Position numbers and translations under genes: made by a program. The notes below the pieces were generated by a model. That model saw only the letters and a list, made by a program, of their open reading frames with translations. It searched no databases and had not been told where the DNA came from. Of a stretch of 64,000 bases of DNA, positions 10,632 through 23,363 are shown one piece after another (within the stretch, counting starts at the first letter, position 1; each line of letters starts with the position of its first letter). Origin of the DNA: Eutypa lata (Eukaryota; Ascomycota; Sordariomycetes; Xylariales; Diatrypaceae); NCBI GenBank assembly GCA_022661535.1, contig JAKULF010000002.1, forward strand, positions 1,364,001 through 1,428,000, written 5' to 3'.

Positions 10632-13343
10632 CTAGCCATATCGAGAGCTCAAAGTGAACTCGAACGGCTCGCTTAGGCCCCATGGACCTTCTTGAGTTCT
10701 CTGATCTTCACCCAGAACGACCACACTCTCCACCACAACGTCAGTCTCGTACCCAAACGTCCCAGTGGCTGTAAACGTTGTTCCATCCCAATCGAAGTTA
10801 ATATCTATGCTCTCATCTCCCACATCGATGCTCTCTCCATCATCCAGATACAATGATCCTGCTGCCTTCCCATCTAACCCCGGAGCCACAATAATAGTGA
10901 AGTTCTTATGTCTCACCAGCGCAGTCGTATTAGCAGATTCAGTCCGCAGTGGCAGTATCGTGCCGCCGCGGATATGAACCGGTATATCGGTCCAGCCCAC
11001 CCCATCAACCGTGACGTTCGCCCCCTCACCCCTAACCGGCTCCAGGGTCCAGAAGTCGTAGAAGATATCATCAGGCAGGTAGTACGTCACAGACTCGGCG
11101 TAATCGTCGACGACAGGAGACACCAGCAGCGCGTCCCCATAGAAATACTGGGTATCGACGCCGAACGTGTTCGCGTCCGACGGGTAGAGGAAAAACAGCG
11201 GATTCGCAATCGGCGCGCCCGTCGAGCTGGACCGGTACAGCGCCGTGTACATGTAATCTAGCAGTCTGTAGCGCACATCGATGGCCTTCTTAGCCGCCTC
11301 CGTGACCAGCTCCCAGAGGTAGAATTCCTGCGGCGGCGCGCTCATGTCGGCGTGGTTGCGGTAGAACGGTTGGAAAGCGCCCAGCAGAGCCCATCGCGCG
11401 CACATCTTCTCGTCGGCCACTCCGTTGAAACCACACACGTCGGACCCCACCATCGGCATCTGGTGTATGGCGGCGAAGGCGAGCAGCTGTGGGATCGTCA
11501 CCCGGTAGTCGGACCACGTCGAGTTGTTGTCGCCGAACCAGTGCGCCGCCTTGGACCCGGCGCCCGCGAACGTCGATCGCGTCAGGACGAAGGGGCGCTT
11601 TCCGGGCCGCCGGGCTAGTAGGGAGTTGCGGCTGGCGATGAGCATCGTGTAACCGTAGAGGTTGTGGGTGTCGTACTGGGAAGTGCCGTCTGCATTCGTG
11701 ATGTTGGTGTAGATCGTAGAATCGCTCAGCTCGCCTCTGTGATTGTTGATGCGGTAATCGGGGGAGAAGAGGTCACGGTCTGGAAGACCCTTCATCTGTC
11801 CACCGGAACCCTGTCTCGCCCGAACTTTCGCGAGAGACTCAGATGAGCCAGGTTGAAAGTCTTCGGGAAATCCTGGGATCGGTCTGCCCGTGTTGTTCCT
11901 AGGCGGGTTGGTCGGCTGGGGAGGGTTGTTACCTAGTTCTGCCACCAGAGCAGGATCACAAGTGATATTTGGACAGAAGTTGGACGCTTCGTTCATATCG
12001 TTCCATGCTCCGTCTATGTCGATGCCGGACTCCGGGTTGAAGAACAATGCTATCTCATTCGTCCACCAATCTTGGGTATTGGGTGCAAGCCAATCCGGCC
12101 ACACCACCTCTCCAGCCCATTGAACACCACGATAAAGTGATCCATCATTGGCCTTCAGGAAGACGTCATTCTCCTCACCTCTGACAAATGTCGAATAGTT
12201 TCCGAGTCTATGAATACCAGGGTCAAGCATCATGATGTAATACTGGTCCCTCTGGTGTAAAGTCTCTACTAGCTCACGCATCTTGTGAACTGGGAAGCGC
12301 TCGGGGTCAGTGGTGAACACTTGGCGAAGGTCCATATAGTCTATATCTCCCCAAAGCACCTCTAATGGTATATCGGCTGTGGAATAGTTACCAACGACTT
12401 CAGCTGCGTAGTTCACATCCCAGTACCCGTACTTGCACTGGTGGAAGCCGAATGTCCAATAGGCCATCATTGCGGGAAGACCAACGACCTCCGCGTACTG
12501 CTTGTTGACGTCCGCAGGGCTAGGGCCGGCTAAAAAGTAGAAATCCAGAACCCCTCCGATGGTGTTATATTCCAAGAACTGGTCACCAGACTCGGTCTGA
12601 TTTATGTTGATGTTCATTCCATTTGAGTTAAGCAAGAAAACACCGTGGCTTCCGGCCTCGCCTCGATGATCGAGGTACATTGGGTGACTTCCGTAGAGGT
12701 TAGCCTCTCGAGGAATAAAAGGAGATTCTGAATTCCAAAAGACACGCTGATAGTCGTTTGTAGGGAGACGAAAAGAGTCCGTATGTTCCCCAAGCCCGTA
12801 TAAGTTGGGATCCTTTGGCAACTGAGTCTTAAGATAGACGTATTGCGACTCGAAGACTAGTGGACTACCAGTCGTATCAAATAGAACCTCCTCAGAGCTA
12901 GATCTCGAAATGGTGAACGCAAATGGGCCATCAGCTAGAGAGAACTGTAATGCAGCATCTGAGGAAACATTCTGGCTCGGTGGTCTTGGAAGCAGGTGCT
13001 CTTGGACTTGGTATACTTCGAGACCAGCATCGTAGATTTTGACATGTAATCTAGTCTCTATTATGTTTTTGTTAGCATAAGCGTGGTCTCAGTATGTGAT
13101 GACGAATCCGTTTACTGTGATGGTTGAAAACGCACCAGTTTGATACTCAACTAGTAACTTAAGGTCTACTAAATCCGTGCCATAGATATTGCATGCATCA
13201 CCAGCGAGACTCAGATCCGCAGTGAGAACGCCATCGGACTCGACTACATTAGATACGGTATATCCAGGGCAGTCTTCTACCGACGCGCTGTACACCGTCC
13301 AGACCAAAGCTGGTAAAATGAACCAGGTTTTCATTCTGGCCAA
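10632..13343 (-). CDS. agdC: Secreted GH31 alpha/beta-glucosidase, AgdC type
   Basis: Exons 13343-13136 and 13057-10632 give 877 residues, close to the size of fungal AgdC proteins. MKTWFILPALVWTVYSASV is a signal peptide (a second ATG lies three codons inside the first). The splice joins VEYQT to ETRLHVKIYDAG, as in the family. The catalytic nucleophile is in GAWNDMNEASNFC (Asp near residue 423) and the acid/base in HWFGDNNSTW (Asp near residue 579). The GH31 substrate-pocket segments GEHTD, WTFGFHQCKYGYWD and GSDVCGF are present. The enzyme releases glucose from non-reducing ends of alpha- and possibly beta-glucosides outside the cell. Several NxS/T sites fit secretion. The symbol rests on similarity of order and motifs to Aspergillus AgdC, not on a search. 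Confidence 0.92.
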
Positions 13344-15093
13344 ATGATTATTTCTTCATAATGCTGTTCTAGGAGGATGAAGACTAGAAAACATAAAAGG
13401 TCTCTTCTCGGCTTTATAGACTTCCCGTCATTGACACCTGCTCACTCCCCAAATGATGTAGTACGGAGTCACTTGACTCTGGTCGTCAAATCCTTCGTCT
13501 GCTATAGACTTGCACCAACTCCTACAATACCATCGCATAGTATGTGAGTCCGCAGGGCAATAAGGTGACAAAATGGCAAAGCATGTAGCACGACAGGTAC
13601 CACCTAGGGCTTAGCATATGCATCTGACTTCTACGTACAAAGTGATCAGCACAACCAGATATACAATCTAGACCTTCTAGTACTTGATAGCCAATGAAGA
13701 ACTGACGGAGTGAGCATGAAAACCTTTCAATGCGGGAACAACCTTACCAGCATTGGAAGGTCTGTAATGTAGCTAGGGAGATGCAAAATGCGGGGAAATT
13801 AGTTAAGAGCCTCGACCTGATCCACGATTGGCCGAGAGATTCGTATCCTTCGAATGCCGAATACTCGTACACATTACGAAGCAGATGCCGTCATTTATTA
13901 ATCGTGATCTCGGTAGTCAAGAGTTAGGGGGTAAAGGACCTGAGAAGACCAGGCCAGTAGGCAAATGCACAGCGCAGTGTTCGTGAATAGTTCACAATCT
14001 AGTTATATCTTATCGATGCTAAGCCATCCAAGATTCAGTGCATACATAGTTACGCAATTGGGATAATTGTGTTCTCTGGGGAGTAACTAACTAAGGTTAC
14101 CGCATTGTTGATCTGCATAATTGTTAGAACCACTAAATCCTACGCTACCTATGTAATATCACCATAAAGCGGCCGATGCCAACCTTTCCTTTCCCTAATC
14201 GGTACATTGTTGCGAAGAGTATGATACGGTTTCATTTGTATTCCCCGCTGTGTGCCCTTTGACGATCCACGGCTTGACTAGATAGCATATCTATTATAGT
14301 CATGAAATATTAAAGGATTGAAACACTTCGGCATTATGTACGATCACTCACTTATTATAGTTAAGAGTTTTGTTATTTCTTCTGTGTCTCCCCCTTTAGT
14401 GCAGCTGTACGACACCTGCTATAACTGCCAGTTACTGACATCAGTTATTGACATAAGAGAAACCTTTATAAAATAGCAGCAGCAGCTAAGTAATGCCGTT
14501 AGTAGGAGGCGACTACCAGCCGTATTAAAAGGACACAACAGACATAGCAAAGCAGTGTTAATAGGCCGGGATATAATTGCAATAAGATGGAAGGCAGGCA
14601 TAGCAGCTAGGTGGTGGTAGTGGTGGTGATAGCTAGGTAAGGTGGCAGCTAAAAGGCGGCGGGTGGTGGTACCTGAATTAGTTATACACTGCGGATCTAG
14701 CAAAGCTCTTGATGTTATGAACTCTTTAAATCATAAAACCGAAATAGTTTTATTGAAGCCTAATCATTTTTGTTACGATACGTCTAGGTCAATATAATCT
14801 AGGTCAACAATAGTTGTAGGTACCGTGGATGTATAATAGTAGATACAGCCTTAGGAACAATGGGTGCCTAGGAGATAGGTCTTGACAAGGTGCCTGCTTT
14901 TACTACTTAAAGAGGACCTTCTGCCATGGACCTTTCCCTTCGTTTCTTTCCTTCCCCAATTTCACTATATGAAGAAGCATTGGTATACGCGTTTTTACAG
15001 CACGTAACATAATATTTATTTAGTTTTGATTTAAGTCATAAAATCGTCTTTAACTCTAAGTATCATCTACGTATCTCGTAGCACATCAGGAAT
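13344..15093. other. Intergenic: GH31 promoter and a repeat element
   Basis: 1.75 kb. The GH31 promoter lies at the left end. A TG...CA repeat element occupies 14771-15009. No supported gene. Confidence 0.5.
14771..15009. mobile_element. Solo-LTR-like or MITE-like element, copy A
   Basis: 239 bp beginning TGTTACGATACGT and ending ACGTAACA, so it has a perfect 7-bp inverted terminus (TGTTACG/CGTAACA) within TG...CA ends. A diverged copy lies at 36689-36886. Shared internal blocks include a GGAACA-TGGGT...CCT segment and a TATGAAGA-GCATT segment. No clear target-site duplication is visible, so I cannot tell a solo LTR from a MITE. Confidence 0.55.
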
Positions 15094-16561
15094 TCACAAG
15101 CTGGTGGCGATGGCCTCACCGGACAGACGACCGAAGGTTAGGGATCGAAGGACCGAGGTGGCGGGCGGGTATTCGTTGTAGAAGAGACCTGTCAGCTCCC
15201 CCGTGGCGTACAGACCAGGGATGGGAGCGCCGTTGGTGGCGAGGACCCGGGAGTCGAGGTCGACCTTGATACCGCCGTAGGTGAAGGTGAGCTGGGCCGT
15301 GATGGGGTAGGCATAGAAGGGAGCGGCGGCGATGGGGTTGGCCCAGTTGGTCTTGTTGACCTTGAGGCCCGAGGTAGCCTTGCCGTCGAGCTTCAGCAGG
15401 TCGAACGGCTTGTTGTTGACGGCCCCGTTGAACTCGGACACGGTCTTCTCGAGCTTGGCCGGGTCGAGGCCGAGCTTCTTCGCGAGCTCGCCGATGGTGG
15501 CGGCCTCCTCGGGCTCCTTGTCGGTCGTCTCGTAGACCCATCCGGGGCGGAACCGCTTCATGATGGTGCTGTCGGTGATGAAGTAGCCCTTGTTGTTGTG
15601 GTCCCGCCACAGCTCCATGGCGATCATCTCGAAGGTGGCGAACAGGTGCCGCTTGCCCTCGTCGTAGAAGCGCTCGCAGTTGTCGTTGACGACGATGCCG
15701 TAGTTGTGGCCCCAGATGACGGCGTCGGGCTTGGTGGCGCGGGTGTCGACCAGCTCCGAGTGGAAGCTGTCGAAGGAGCCGGCCGTGTCCGCACCGACGT
15801 TGAGGGCCATCTGGAGACCGGCGCCCTTGTTGTGCTTCAGACCGGGGGCGATGAGGTCGAACTCGTGGGTCTTCTTGCCGACGTATCGGGCCATCAGCTC
15901 GTTGCTGCCCTCGAACCCACCGCAGGCCAACATGACGTTGGGGGCCAACAGCTTCTCGGTGGTACCATTCTTACGGCGGACCTCGAGGCCCGTGATCTTG
16001 CCCTGGTCGTCGGTTAGGAGGTTCCGGCCCTCCGTCTCCCAGTGGATATCGCAGTTGTCGAACGACTTGATATGCTTAATAAGGTTCTGGATGATGGCCC
16101 AACCACCACCCTTGGGGAAGACAAAGTGCTGGTCGGTGTCAAACTCGAGAAAGACCTGATAGAGGAGATTGTTAGCAGACCATTAGTCGACAAGTAATTA
16201 CTAGAGTACTCACGTTGTTCTCCTTGTGGATGGTGTACTCGACACCGTGGGATTGCACCCACTCAGCAGTCGTTCTGGCGGTCTCGGTGAGTTTGCGGCA
16301 GTAGTCTAAGTCGGCCTTGCCTTTGCTGACAAGGTCCATCTCCTTGATCCAGTCGCGGTCGAAGTTGAGGTCCTTGTCTAGACGCAGGTAGGCGCCCGTC
16401 CAGCGGGAAGCACCGCACCGCTCACCATCGCTTCCGGTCTCGACCAGAGCCACCCGGCCTGGCTTGCCAAGCTTCTTGCAGGTCTCGAGGAAGTTCAGAG
16501 TGGTCGTAGCGCCAGCAAAGCCGGAGCCGACGACAATCAAGTCATAGGAGGAGGGAGCCAT
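15094..16561 (-). CDS. FAD-dependent dehydrogenase (FAD_binding_2, tricarballylate dehydrogenase/fumarate reductase-like)
   Basis: Exons 16561-16214 and 16155-15094 give 469 residues. Intron 16156-16213 has donor GTGAGT and a CTAAC branch site. The N-terminal dinucleotide-binding fold reads YDLIVVGSGFAGATTTLNF (GxGxxG). The C-terminal FAD contact is GLYATGELTGLFYNEYPPAT followed by LRSLTFGRLSGE. The family includes fumarate reductase flavoproteins, 3-ketosteroid dehydrogenases and bacterial TcuA; fungal members are often labelled CobZ-like. It probably oxidises or reduces a C-C bond in a carboxylic acid or similar small molecule in the cytosol, but the substrate cannot be read from the sequence. 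The coding region has strong C/G preference at third positions, unlike its AT-richer flanks, which suggests good expression. No signal peptide. Confidence 0.85.
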
Positions 16562-19518
16562 GGTGATTCAAGGGTATTAGAGAATACGGCAGGATTTAAC
16601 GAGTAAATGTAACGTTCTGCCACAGAGAGCGAGGGGAGCCATCCAAGCGAGGATGAGGGGAAGGACCATTTACTTGTATCGGAATACGACACCGCATTTT
16701 TACATATATTTAAAACACATTATACTCTTAACCGTTACTTTCACATAAATATGCTATAACATGTGTTTTATACATCAATAGTACCAGCAGGAAGCCTAGA
16801 AGAGCACTACTTGATGGACGCTCGGCTGATCCCTCCCGCACTTCTGGTGCCACTATACTAATGTTAGCTTGTGAATTTCCCCACACTCTCCAACACCATA
16901 GAATTCCCTTGATTGATTGGTTGATTCTATTCATATCAGCTATAGCTTGGCATGCTGATGAAAATACTGACTTAACTACGTACATGTATGTAAATATCAG
17001 TGCTTCAGGTCTTGTTTCAATGCCTTCTAGGCCCCGAAGCACTGAAGTCACACATACTACATACATCCTTTGCAATTCACGTGATAATAGTTCCGATCAC
17101 TACCTACGTAGTTACAGGTTCGCGATAATGTGTCTCATTTCCTAGTAGGTGCCGGGCCTTCATCGGGGTCATGGGGCTGCGGCGCAACAAGTTTTCCACG
17201 GAATGCCCAAAATGGTAGAGTGACATACGTACGCACTGCATAGACTCCAAAAAAAAAAAAATACCTATAAATCTTATTGGTTAAGTTTCTCCATGGTGGA
17301 TAACTCAACTGACTCATCCGCTCATTTACATGAGAGTTCCACTGAATCCCCTTGACTAGGTCAGTTTTTAGGGCGTTACAACGTAGGAACCCAGTCGTTT
17401 TCAGAATGTCATAATAAAAAGACGAAAATATCGAGTAAGACAATTTTATCAACAACAAAAAATATTTAAAATTAAATCTTAGTGCCCATTAGGAAGAGAG
17501 GTCTGCGAAGGGTAGAAAGTAGAGGTTCTAGGCGACGGCTGCCCAAATTGTCAAAAAGTGAAGTCATTGCAGTGGACTTGTGAGGATTGTGATGTTGCAC
17601 TTCGTATGTAATCGGGAGAAGTGCTGGCTGGTACTTATTATATAGTGTAGAATATTGCTAAAGTTGTTGGTTGATTGTTGCAGATTCTGTTAGTTGGCAA
17701 TTGCAGGGATTATTTTAGCAAATGTAACGGTGTAAGGCTGATGGCCAACCCCAAACTTTCTTCCGTAGTTCTCGGGGTGATTCCCCGCCTACGTCCCGAG
17801 GTCTTCAGGCATTTTCCCAGTCAGTTGGGTGACAATGGTCGAAAATGGAGCTCGGTCAATACCGGGAGTCTCCCCCGATGTTTAGCATCTTTGGTGCCCG
17901 AGTAATATGGGGACTGGTGGAGCCTCATCTCATGCGGCCGTGGTAGGCTAGGTCATGGACTATTGCGTTACGTGCAGGGAGGGGACATGACCTTAGTATG
18001 TACGGAGTACGTAGAAGGGATACCGGCTCAGAACAATATCCAGACCTTGCCAAACAGGCACGAAGAACATTGTCCTGTCAATATTAGCATTACCTACATA
18101 TCAAAACCCCAGACTCATAATAGAACATTCTTAGAAACGTTACTCGGAACAAGCCTTTCAGAGCAGCCCTCTGGGAGTAGCCCTATTGTAACCGTAGCAT
18201 TAAATGCACGTCAGCATATAATTAAAGTTATCAAACGAACTATATCCGGTACTGGACACAACCTGATATACAGGCTTACTTCTATATCTTTTGTTTACTT
18301 CGTACATACTTTGCCGATAGATAAAGGAAAGCAGTTAAACAGAAGAACCAGCATCTCAACGGATATTTCCACCGACCATAGGCACTCACTTAAAATTTTC
18401 ACTCTCTAACTAACTATACCCGATTTAATTGCATAATTAGCGCACTGTTACCATTGAAGACCGTGCCAGGCCAGCAGTGAACGAGTTGACTAACCCAACC
18501 CTATACGAAGTAATGCCCGGAAGTTGTCTGTTCCTCTAGTACTAGTTCCTCCAGGCCTATGTCAATTACCTGTCAAGGGCCTGCTGGGTATTTCCCTGTG
18601 GTCGGATAGAACGAACGTCCCTCATGCCAGGCGTCTAAAACAACAACTGCATTAACGCGCTTGTAAAAATCGTACTAAAGGTGCGGAAGCCATCCGAATC
18701 CGGGTGCCCCAGTACGGGCCAAGACGATAGTGCTTGGTCTTCCGCGGCCTTCCCGCAGGTTTTCTGGTCCTCCCGCAACTCCTCTGGCCCTCCCGCATGT
18801 CCTCTGATCTTCCCGCAAGTTCTGGCCCTTGACATCTAAATTAAACCACCAGCTGCTATAACCACTGTTATAGGCTACTCGTCGTTGCGCCTTTCATCTA
18901 AACAGCCATCATAAGGTAGCACTATGATTTCATAGTATAGCTGTATATAGGGGATTAAAGTGTGTTTGTGGTTAGTGTTAGTTGTGGTCGCGGTGGTCCA
19001 GTTTGGTTGTCAACTCGTAGACACTAAACTTGGACCAGTCTCGCGCACACCATCACCACTGCGTAGTACAGCTCTGCATACAGATTTCTCACTATTACTG
19101 GCAAGGTGTATACAATCTAAAGCATTACCTCCCTACAAGGCCATTACTTGAACATCGACTTTGATGACATCGCAGCTTTACAACAGGGAGCCCAAACTAA
19201 GAGTCGATCCTTTCCTCCTCCTTCTTTTTAATCGTCTGGGGTCCCCTAACATTGGACATACATACATACGAAAGCAGCCGCAGAAGCAGAAGCTTGGCTA
19301 TCTCCATACAACTATCAAAGTTTATTTAGACAACCCGTCCCTATTTTGCATGTCCTGTTGATGTGAACTTCCTTCCTTCGACCATTCTTCAACTAGTCTC
19401 GCACCGGTGCCAGATTGAGTCCATCATTGCGTTCTTTTTTGGTTATTTGAATTTTTATTCGCTCGTTTATCGGCGTTTTTTGCTTTCACCCGCATGACCT
19501 AACCAGAACGTATTCAAA
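16562..19518. other. Long divergent intergenic region
   Basis: 2.96 kb between divergently transcribed genes. It contains an A-run near 17249-17261 and a four-copy 20-bp repeat at 18748-18828. The longest open frame (17963-18409) starts at TTG and has no family resemblance. It may hold decayed repeat sequence. Confidence 0.45.
18748..18828. repeat. About 20-bp tandem repeat, four copies
   Basis: Four degenerate copies of a unit of the form CCTCCCGCANNTCCTCTGGN in a row. The units begin near 18748, 18769, 18789 and 18809. Probably a small minisatellite. Confidence 0.65.
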
Positions 19519-20729
19519 ATGGCGAGCTTTGACTTAGGGGCCTTCTTTTTTGGCATGTTCGTGGGTGTTTTCGCCTTCGCCATCAGCAAATGCATCAGCC
19601 AGACCTTGCACATCCAGAAACACAAAAGGTCATTCATCAATCTATATCTATGTCTATTGTGGGGAGAGGTAGTGTGTAATCTTGTCTTCGCCGTTACCAC
19701 GATCCTCTTCCTGAATGATGTTATTCCCCCAACGTAAGTCTACAAGTCCAGTAACCACCAAGGGAAACAGGCGCCAACTGATCCATTGGTTGATACCTTT
19801 AGTCATGCATACTTTGCAACCGCATGCACCCTGTGGGCCATCCAGGTTGAGCTGCTCCCACAAATTATCGCCAATCGGGTGGCAGTCATTATGGTCAACC
19901 AACGACAAGCGAAAAAGCTCAAATTGGGTCTTGCGGCTCTCATCACCCCAGTCTGTGGTACGGTCCTTTACGTTTGGACTGTCGGGCATTTCCCAGAGGC
20001 TACTCCCGAGCAGGTGACGCGCAACTTCCGGCTGGAGATCGCCGAGAAGATTTTCTTCCTCCTGATCGACCTGAGCCTGAACCTCTATTTTCTGTACCTG
20101 GTGCGGTACCGATTAATTGCGTACGGCCTGACCAAATACTGGAAGCTCTTCAAGTTTAACGTCGTCTTTGTCATCATCTCCACGACTTTTGACGCCCTGC
20201 TACTTGGCTTACTCAATTTGCCCGACGGTTTTATGTAAGTTTCACATGGCTGCTTTTTAGCTTCGCGACTTCACTCGCCAAAAAGAAAGAGAGAAAAAAT
20301 GTTGCTGACTACCAGAAAAGCTACGTCCAATTTGCCCCGCTCGCCTACATCTCGAAGCTCTACATCGAAATCGAAATGGCCAACCTCATTTTCAAGGTGG
20401 TGCGATCTAGCTCCACTGGGAACGAGAACAGCTGGGTGTACGGCAGCAGCCATAACAAGTCTCAAAACGGCAACAAGGGCGGCAGCAACAACGCCACCAC
20501 GACAGGAACCAAGCTAGGAGGAAACACGATGATCCGCCGCGCCGATAAAGAGGAAGCCGGTCGCCTCAGCAGCTCGTCCGAGCTCGAGCTGGCCAACTAC
20601 CCGGGCCCGCAGGGCATCACGAGGACCATCGAGACGTCGGTCGTTTCCGAAGACCAGGAAGGCGTCAGTAACAATTCAGGCTCTTCCCACCAAAACCCGA
20701 ATCAAGTCTACGGTTGGAACAACAAGTAG
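19519..20729 (+). CDS. Seven-helix integral membrane protein
   Basis: Inferred exons 19519-19733, 19803-20234 and 20321-20729 give 351 residues. Donors are GTAAGT in both introns. The second acceptor is AAG rather than CAG, because the CAG five bases earlier breaks frame. Seven hydrophobic segments can be counted, starting with FDLGAFFFGMFVGVFAFAIS and ending near YVQFAPLAYISKLYIEIEMA. The last segment is a conserved block in a fungus-specific membrane family. The C-terminal tail is long, polar and Ser/Asn/Gly-rich, probably cytoplasmic. The seven-helix layout recalls GPCR or microbial rhodopsin folds, but I see no retinal lysine or receptor motif. Function is unknown. Upstream leader is T-rich. 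Confidence 0.75.
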
Positions 20730-22009
20730 CACGGGGAGTAAGAGTATCTAGTGTTTTTTGAGCGTTCTTGCATTTTCATGACATGACGGACAACAAATGT
20801 TTAGACTCTATACCCCTGAGGCCTCTTTCGGTCTTCAGAGCTGGGTTGGCATACAACGGTAACACGGGGCGCTGGATTTGAAAGGCTGGCTGGCTACGCA
20901 TGATTAGAATCTCACAAGCAAGCACACATTGAAGGTTTTTATGGAAGCATGATCTTGACTGTCTTTACCGGAATAATATTACATGTAATACTAGATTTGG
21001 GGTATCATATTTTCACTGATCCTCATCTCATACCTCTTGCCTTTGAACATCGTGATACCTAATGTGTTTGCTAATAGTGATTCTTACTAATACTAACAAG
21101 TGAAACGAGGTAGTACTTCCCTTTTCCCCGCAGACACAATATCTCTATACATCTTAACAGATTAAGCAACCCAGCCTTACTTAAAACCTGGCCCGTTTTC
21201 ATCTGCATATGCATGAAACCTGCATAGGAACACTTGCACATGATTCAGATGTGTGGACCCTGTAGGCAATGATGACTAAGGGGTGAAAGGGACAACTATC
21301 TACATAGCTCTAGAACACCATCCAAAGGGTTTACCTTACGTAGTTCTCAGACCACCGTAATTCTAAGTACCGACTTCCTACAAAAATTCCGACCAATTAG
21401 AAGGTAGGGATAGGACGATCTTGCTTGGTGATACGGCATATGGAAAAGACACTATAGGATAGGGTACCATCGGGCGACTCGGCGCTGGTCTACGGCTTGC
21501 GCTACAGTAGTAGCACCGGATTTCCCCCCATGAAATCTCTTACTGTGGCCTCACTGTCGGCATCGACGTACTTCCGGCCGTAGGAAAAACTGACAATGTA
21601 GCAGACATTCCTTTGGGCCGCTACCTTATGACAATACAAGACTACCGTTACATCGCACCTCTGCGGAACTAGGGTCTTTTCCGTGAGAAAGAACTATAAC
21701 CTTGCATATTACCAGATATAGTTACGAGCCGTAGCGTGGTGTATGTAGTTTGCCATCCTCTGCACATCATCAGGCTCTATCCCCTTCCGCGGCACAGATA
21801 GTGACTGGCATTGTCCCTGTACCAGTTCGGTTTAATTACCTTACCCAACATTGTCCCTCACCATCATGCCGTCTACAGGCTTAGACGCCACCTATCGTGT
21901 CTGTATGTGTTGCCAGCAAGCTTATAGATAATCTCGTAGGCGGAGGAACAGCCTACCATGTACATTTCCGATGCGACGTTATATTAGCCGTGCTCACCTA
22001 TCACCGGAT
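20730..22009. other. Convergent intergenic region
   Basis: 1.28 kb between the 3' ends of the membrane-protein gene and the P450 pseudogene. No supported gene or clear repeat. Confidence 0.4.
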
Positions 22010-23363
22010 TTCCAGCATCGTCGACTACTAGTGCGCTTCGATGGTCGCAAGCTTTTGTCCGATACAATTCCGCGGCCCGCGCTCAAACGGCCGCCACGCT
22101 CCAGCCGGGATCTTACCTGTATTGTGCAGCTAGCGTTCTGGCACGAGTTTGTTCGTTATGTCGCCAAAGGCTACCTACAGGGTCGCGGTGAATAATAGAG
22201 CGGAGCTGGTAGATCATCAGGCCATCTACGCAGAGCTCTCCGGTCGGGGTGCGAATAGTGAAGCCAGCCCCGGGCGCCGTCATGCGCGATGTAGCGCCGG
22301 GCGGCTAGAGCCGCGGGGTCTTCCTGAAATAACCGTCACATAAGACATGCGATGTATTAGCTCCCTTCCTCCAGGGTGAAGGAGTTTGGGATGTAATACG
22401 GCGGCGGGGTTCGTATCCGGGCCAAATGGAGCGTGCGCGGCAGCTCGCAGAAAGCCCAGAACATAAGTGTGCTGGTTGTATCATGGCCGGCAAACAAGAA
22501 GCTGGTAAGCTGATCGCATGTGATGTCCACGAGCTCCGGGGTCAGGGAACCAATGTCGCGGAGGCTCAGAGACAGTATGCAGGAGTTGCCTCCTTGGGAA
22601 CTCTCGGGATGGCGATTCCGGACCATGCCACGGAGCCTTTCCCTCACCCATTTATGCAATCGGTAGCGCTTCCATTCTATGTGCGGCGTGCACCACCACG
22701 GGAGAATCGAGATGCTCGCCGCTATACGTGACTGTAAGCTCCCGGAAGACTTGCATGAACTTAGTGGGCTGCTGTTTCTGGGCATCCATGTCTATATCGA
22801 GGACTACGCGACTAATAATATCAAACATCAGGTCGGTAGCGTAGTTCCGCAGCTCAAACTCCTCTCTGGTACGCGCAAGGGTATCAAAGTGGTTAACGAA
22901 TATAGAAGTCTTTTAAAGTATGGATGGCAGCAGCTCCATCAGGCTCTGCGTGGTGAAGCCATGGTTGAAGCGTTTACGCAGGGTCTTCCACCTCGTCCCT
23001 GACCGAAATGATGGACCCGGGGCCGGTAGGATACTCGAGCTGCTTCCAGATCTCAGGCGCCTTGGGGGGCGCGTAGGCCCAGCGATCAGAAGTCTGGACA
23101 AGCTGCTCGGCGGCAGGCCGGAGGTTGACGAAGATGACAGGCAGGCGACCCAATGCCTCTTGAATTTCCGTAAAGGCAATGTCCGCGTGGACCGCCGGCG
23201 GCTGCTTCTTGACGAACTCATCTACAGTTACGAGGTGTCCCAGGAGTAACGAGGGAAGGCGTTGGGGGAAACCAGCGAATTGCTCCAAGCGCTTGGTGTA
23301 CACTTTGCGCAGAAGATGTGTCGCAAGCAGCACCCCAGCTGCACCTGATAGTGGAGTGAGCAT
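22010..23363 (-). pseudogene. Cytochrome P450 pseudogene
   Basis: Recognisable P450 segments run in order on the minus strand but in different frames. From ATG 23363: membrane anchor, then WKTLRKRFNHGF after a frameshift near 22990. A stop TAA at 22913-22915 interrupts PSIL/KTSIFVNHFD. EEFELRNYATDLMFDIIS follows, then a shift near 22700-22710 into PWWCTPHIEWKRYRL. The I-helix FLFAGHDTTSTL is intact. Further shifts lie near 22430 and 22325, with a stop in the ExxR region, and another near 22110. The heme loop FERGPRNCIG at about 22058-22093 is intact. At least five frameshifts and two or more stops exclude an intact enzyme. Lesions are indels and mixed substitutions rather than RIP-type changes. 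The original oxidation substrate is unknown. Confidence 0.85.

Noticed and set aside
10765..12123. Open frames opposite and overlapping the GH31 gene
   Set aside because: Shadows of a clear GH31 frame with catalytic motifs.
15116..16159. Open frames on both strands over the FAD dehydrogenase
   Set aside because: They arise from the high third-position GC of the real gene; no domain.
17963..18409. 148-codon plus-strand open frame
   Set aside because: Starts at TTG, no family resemblance, no splice context; not supported as a gene.
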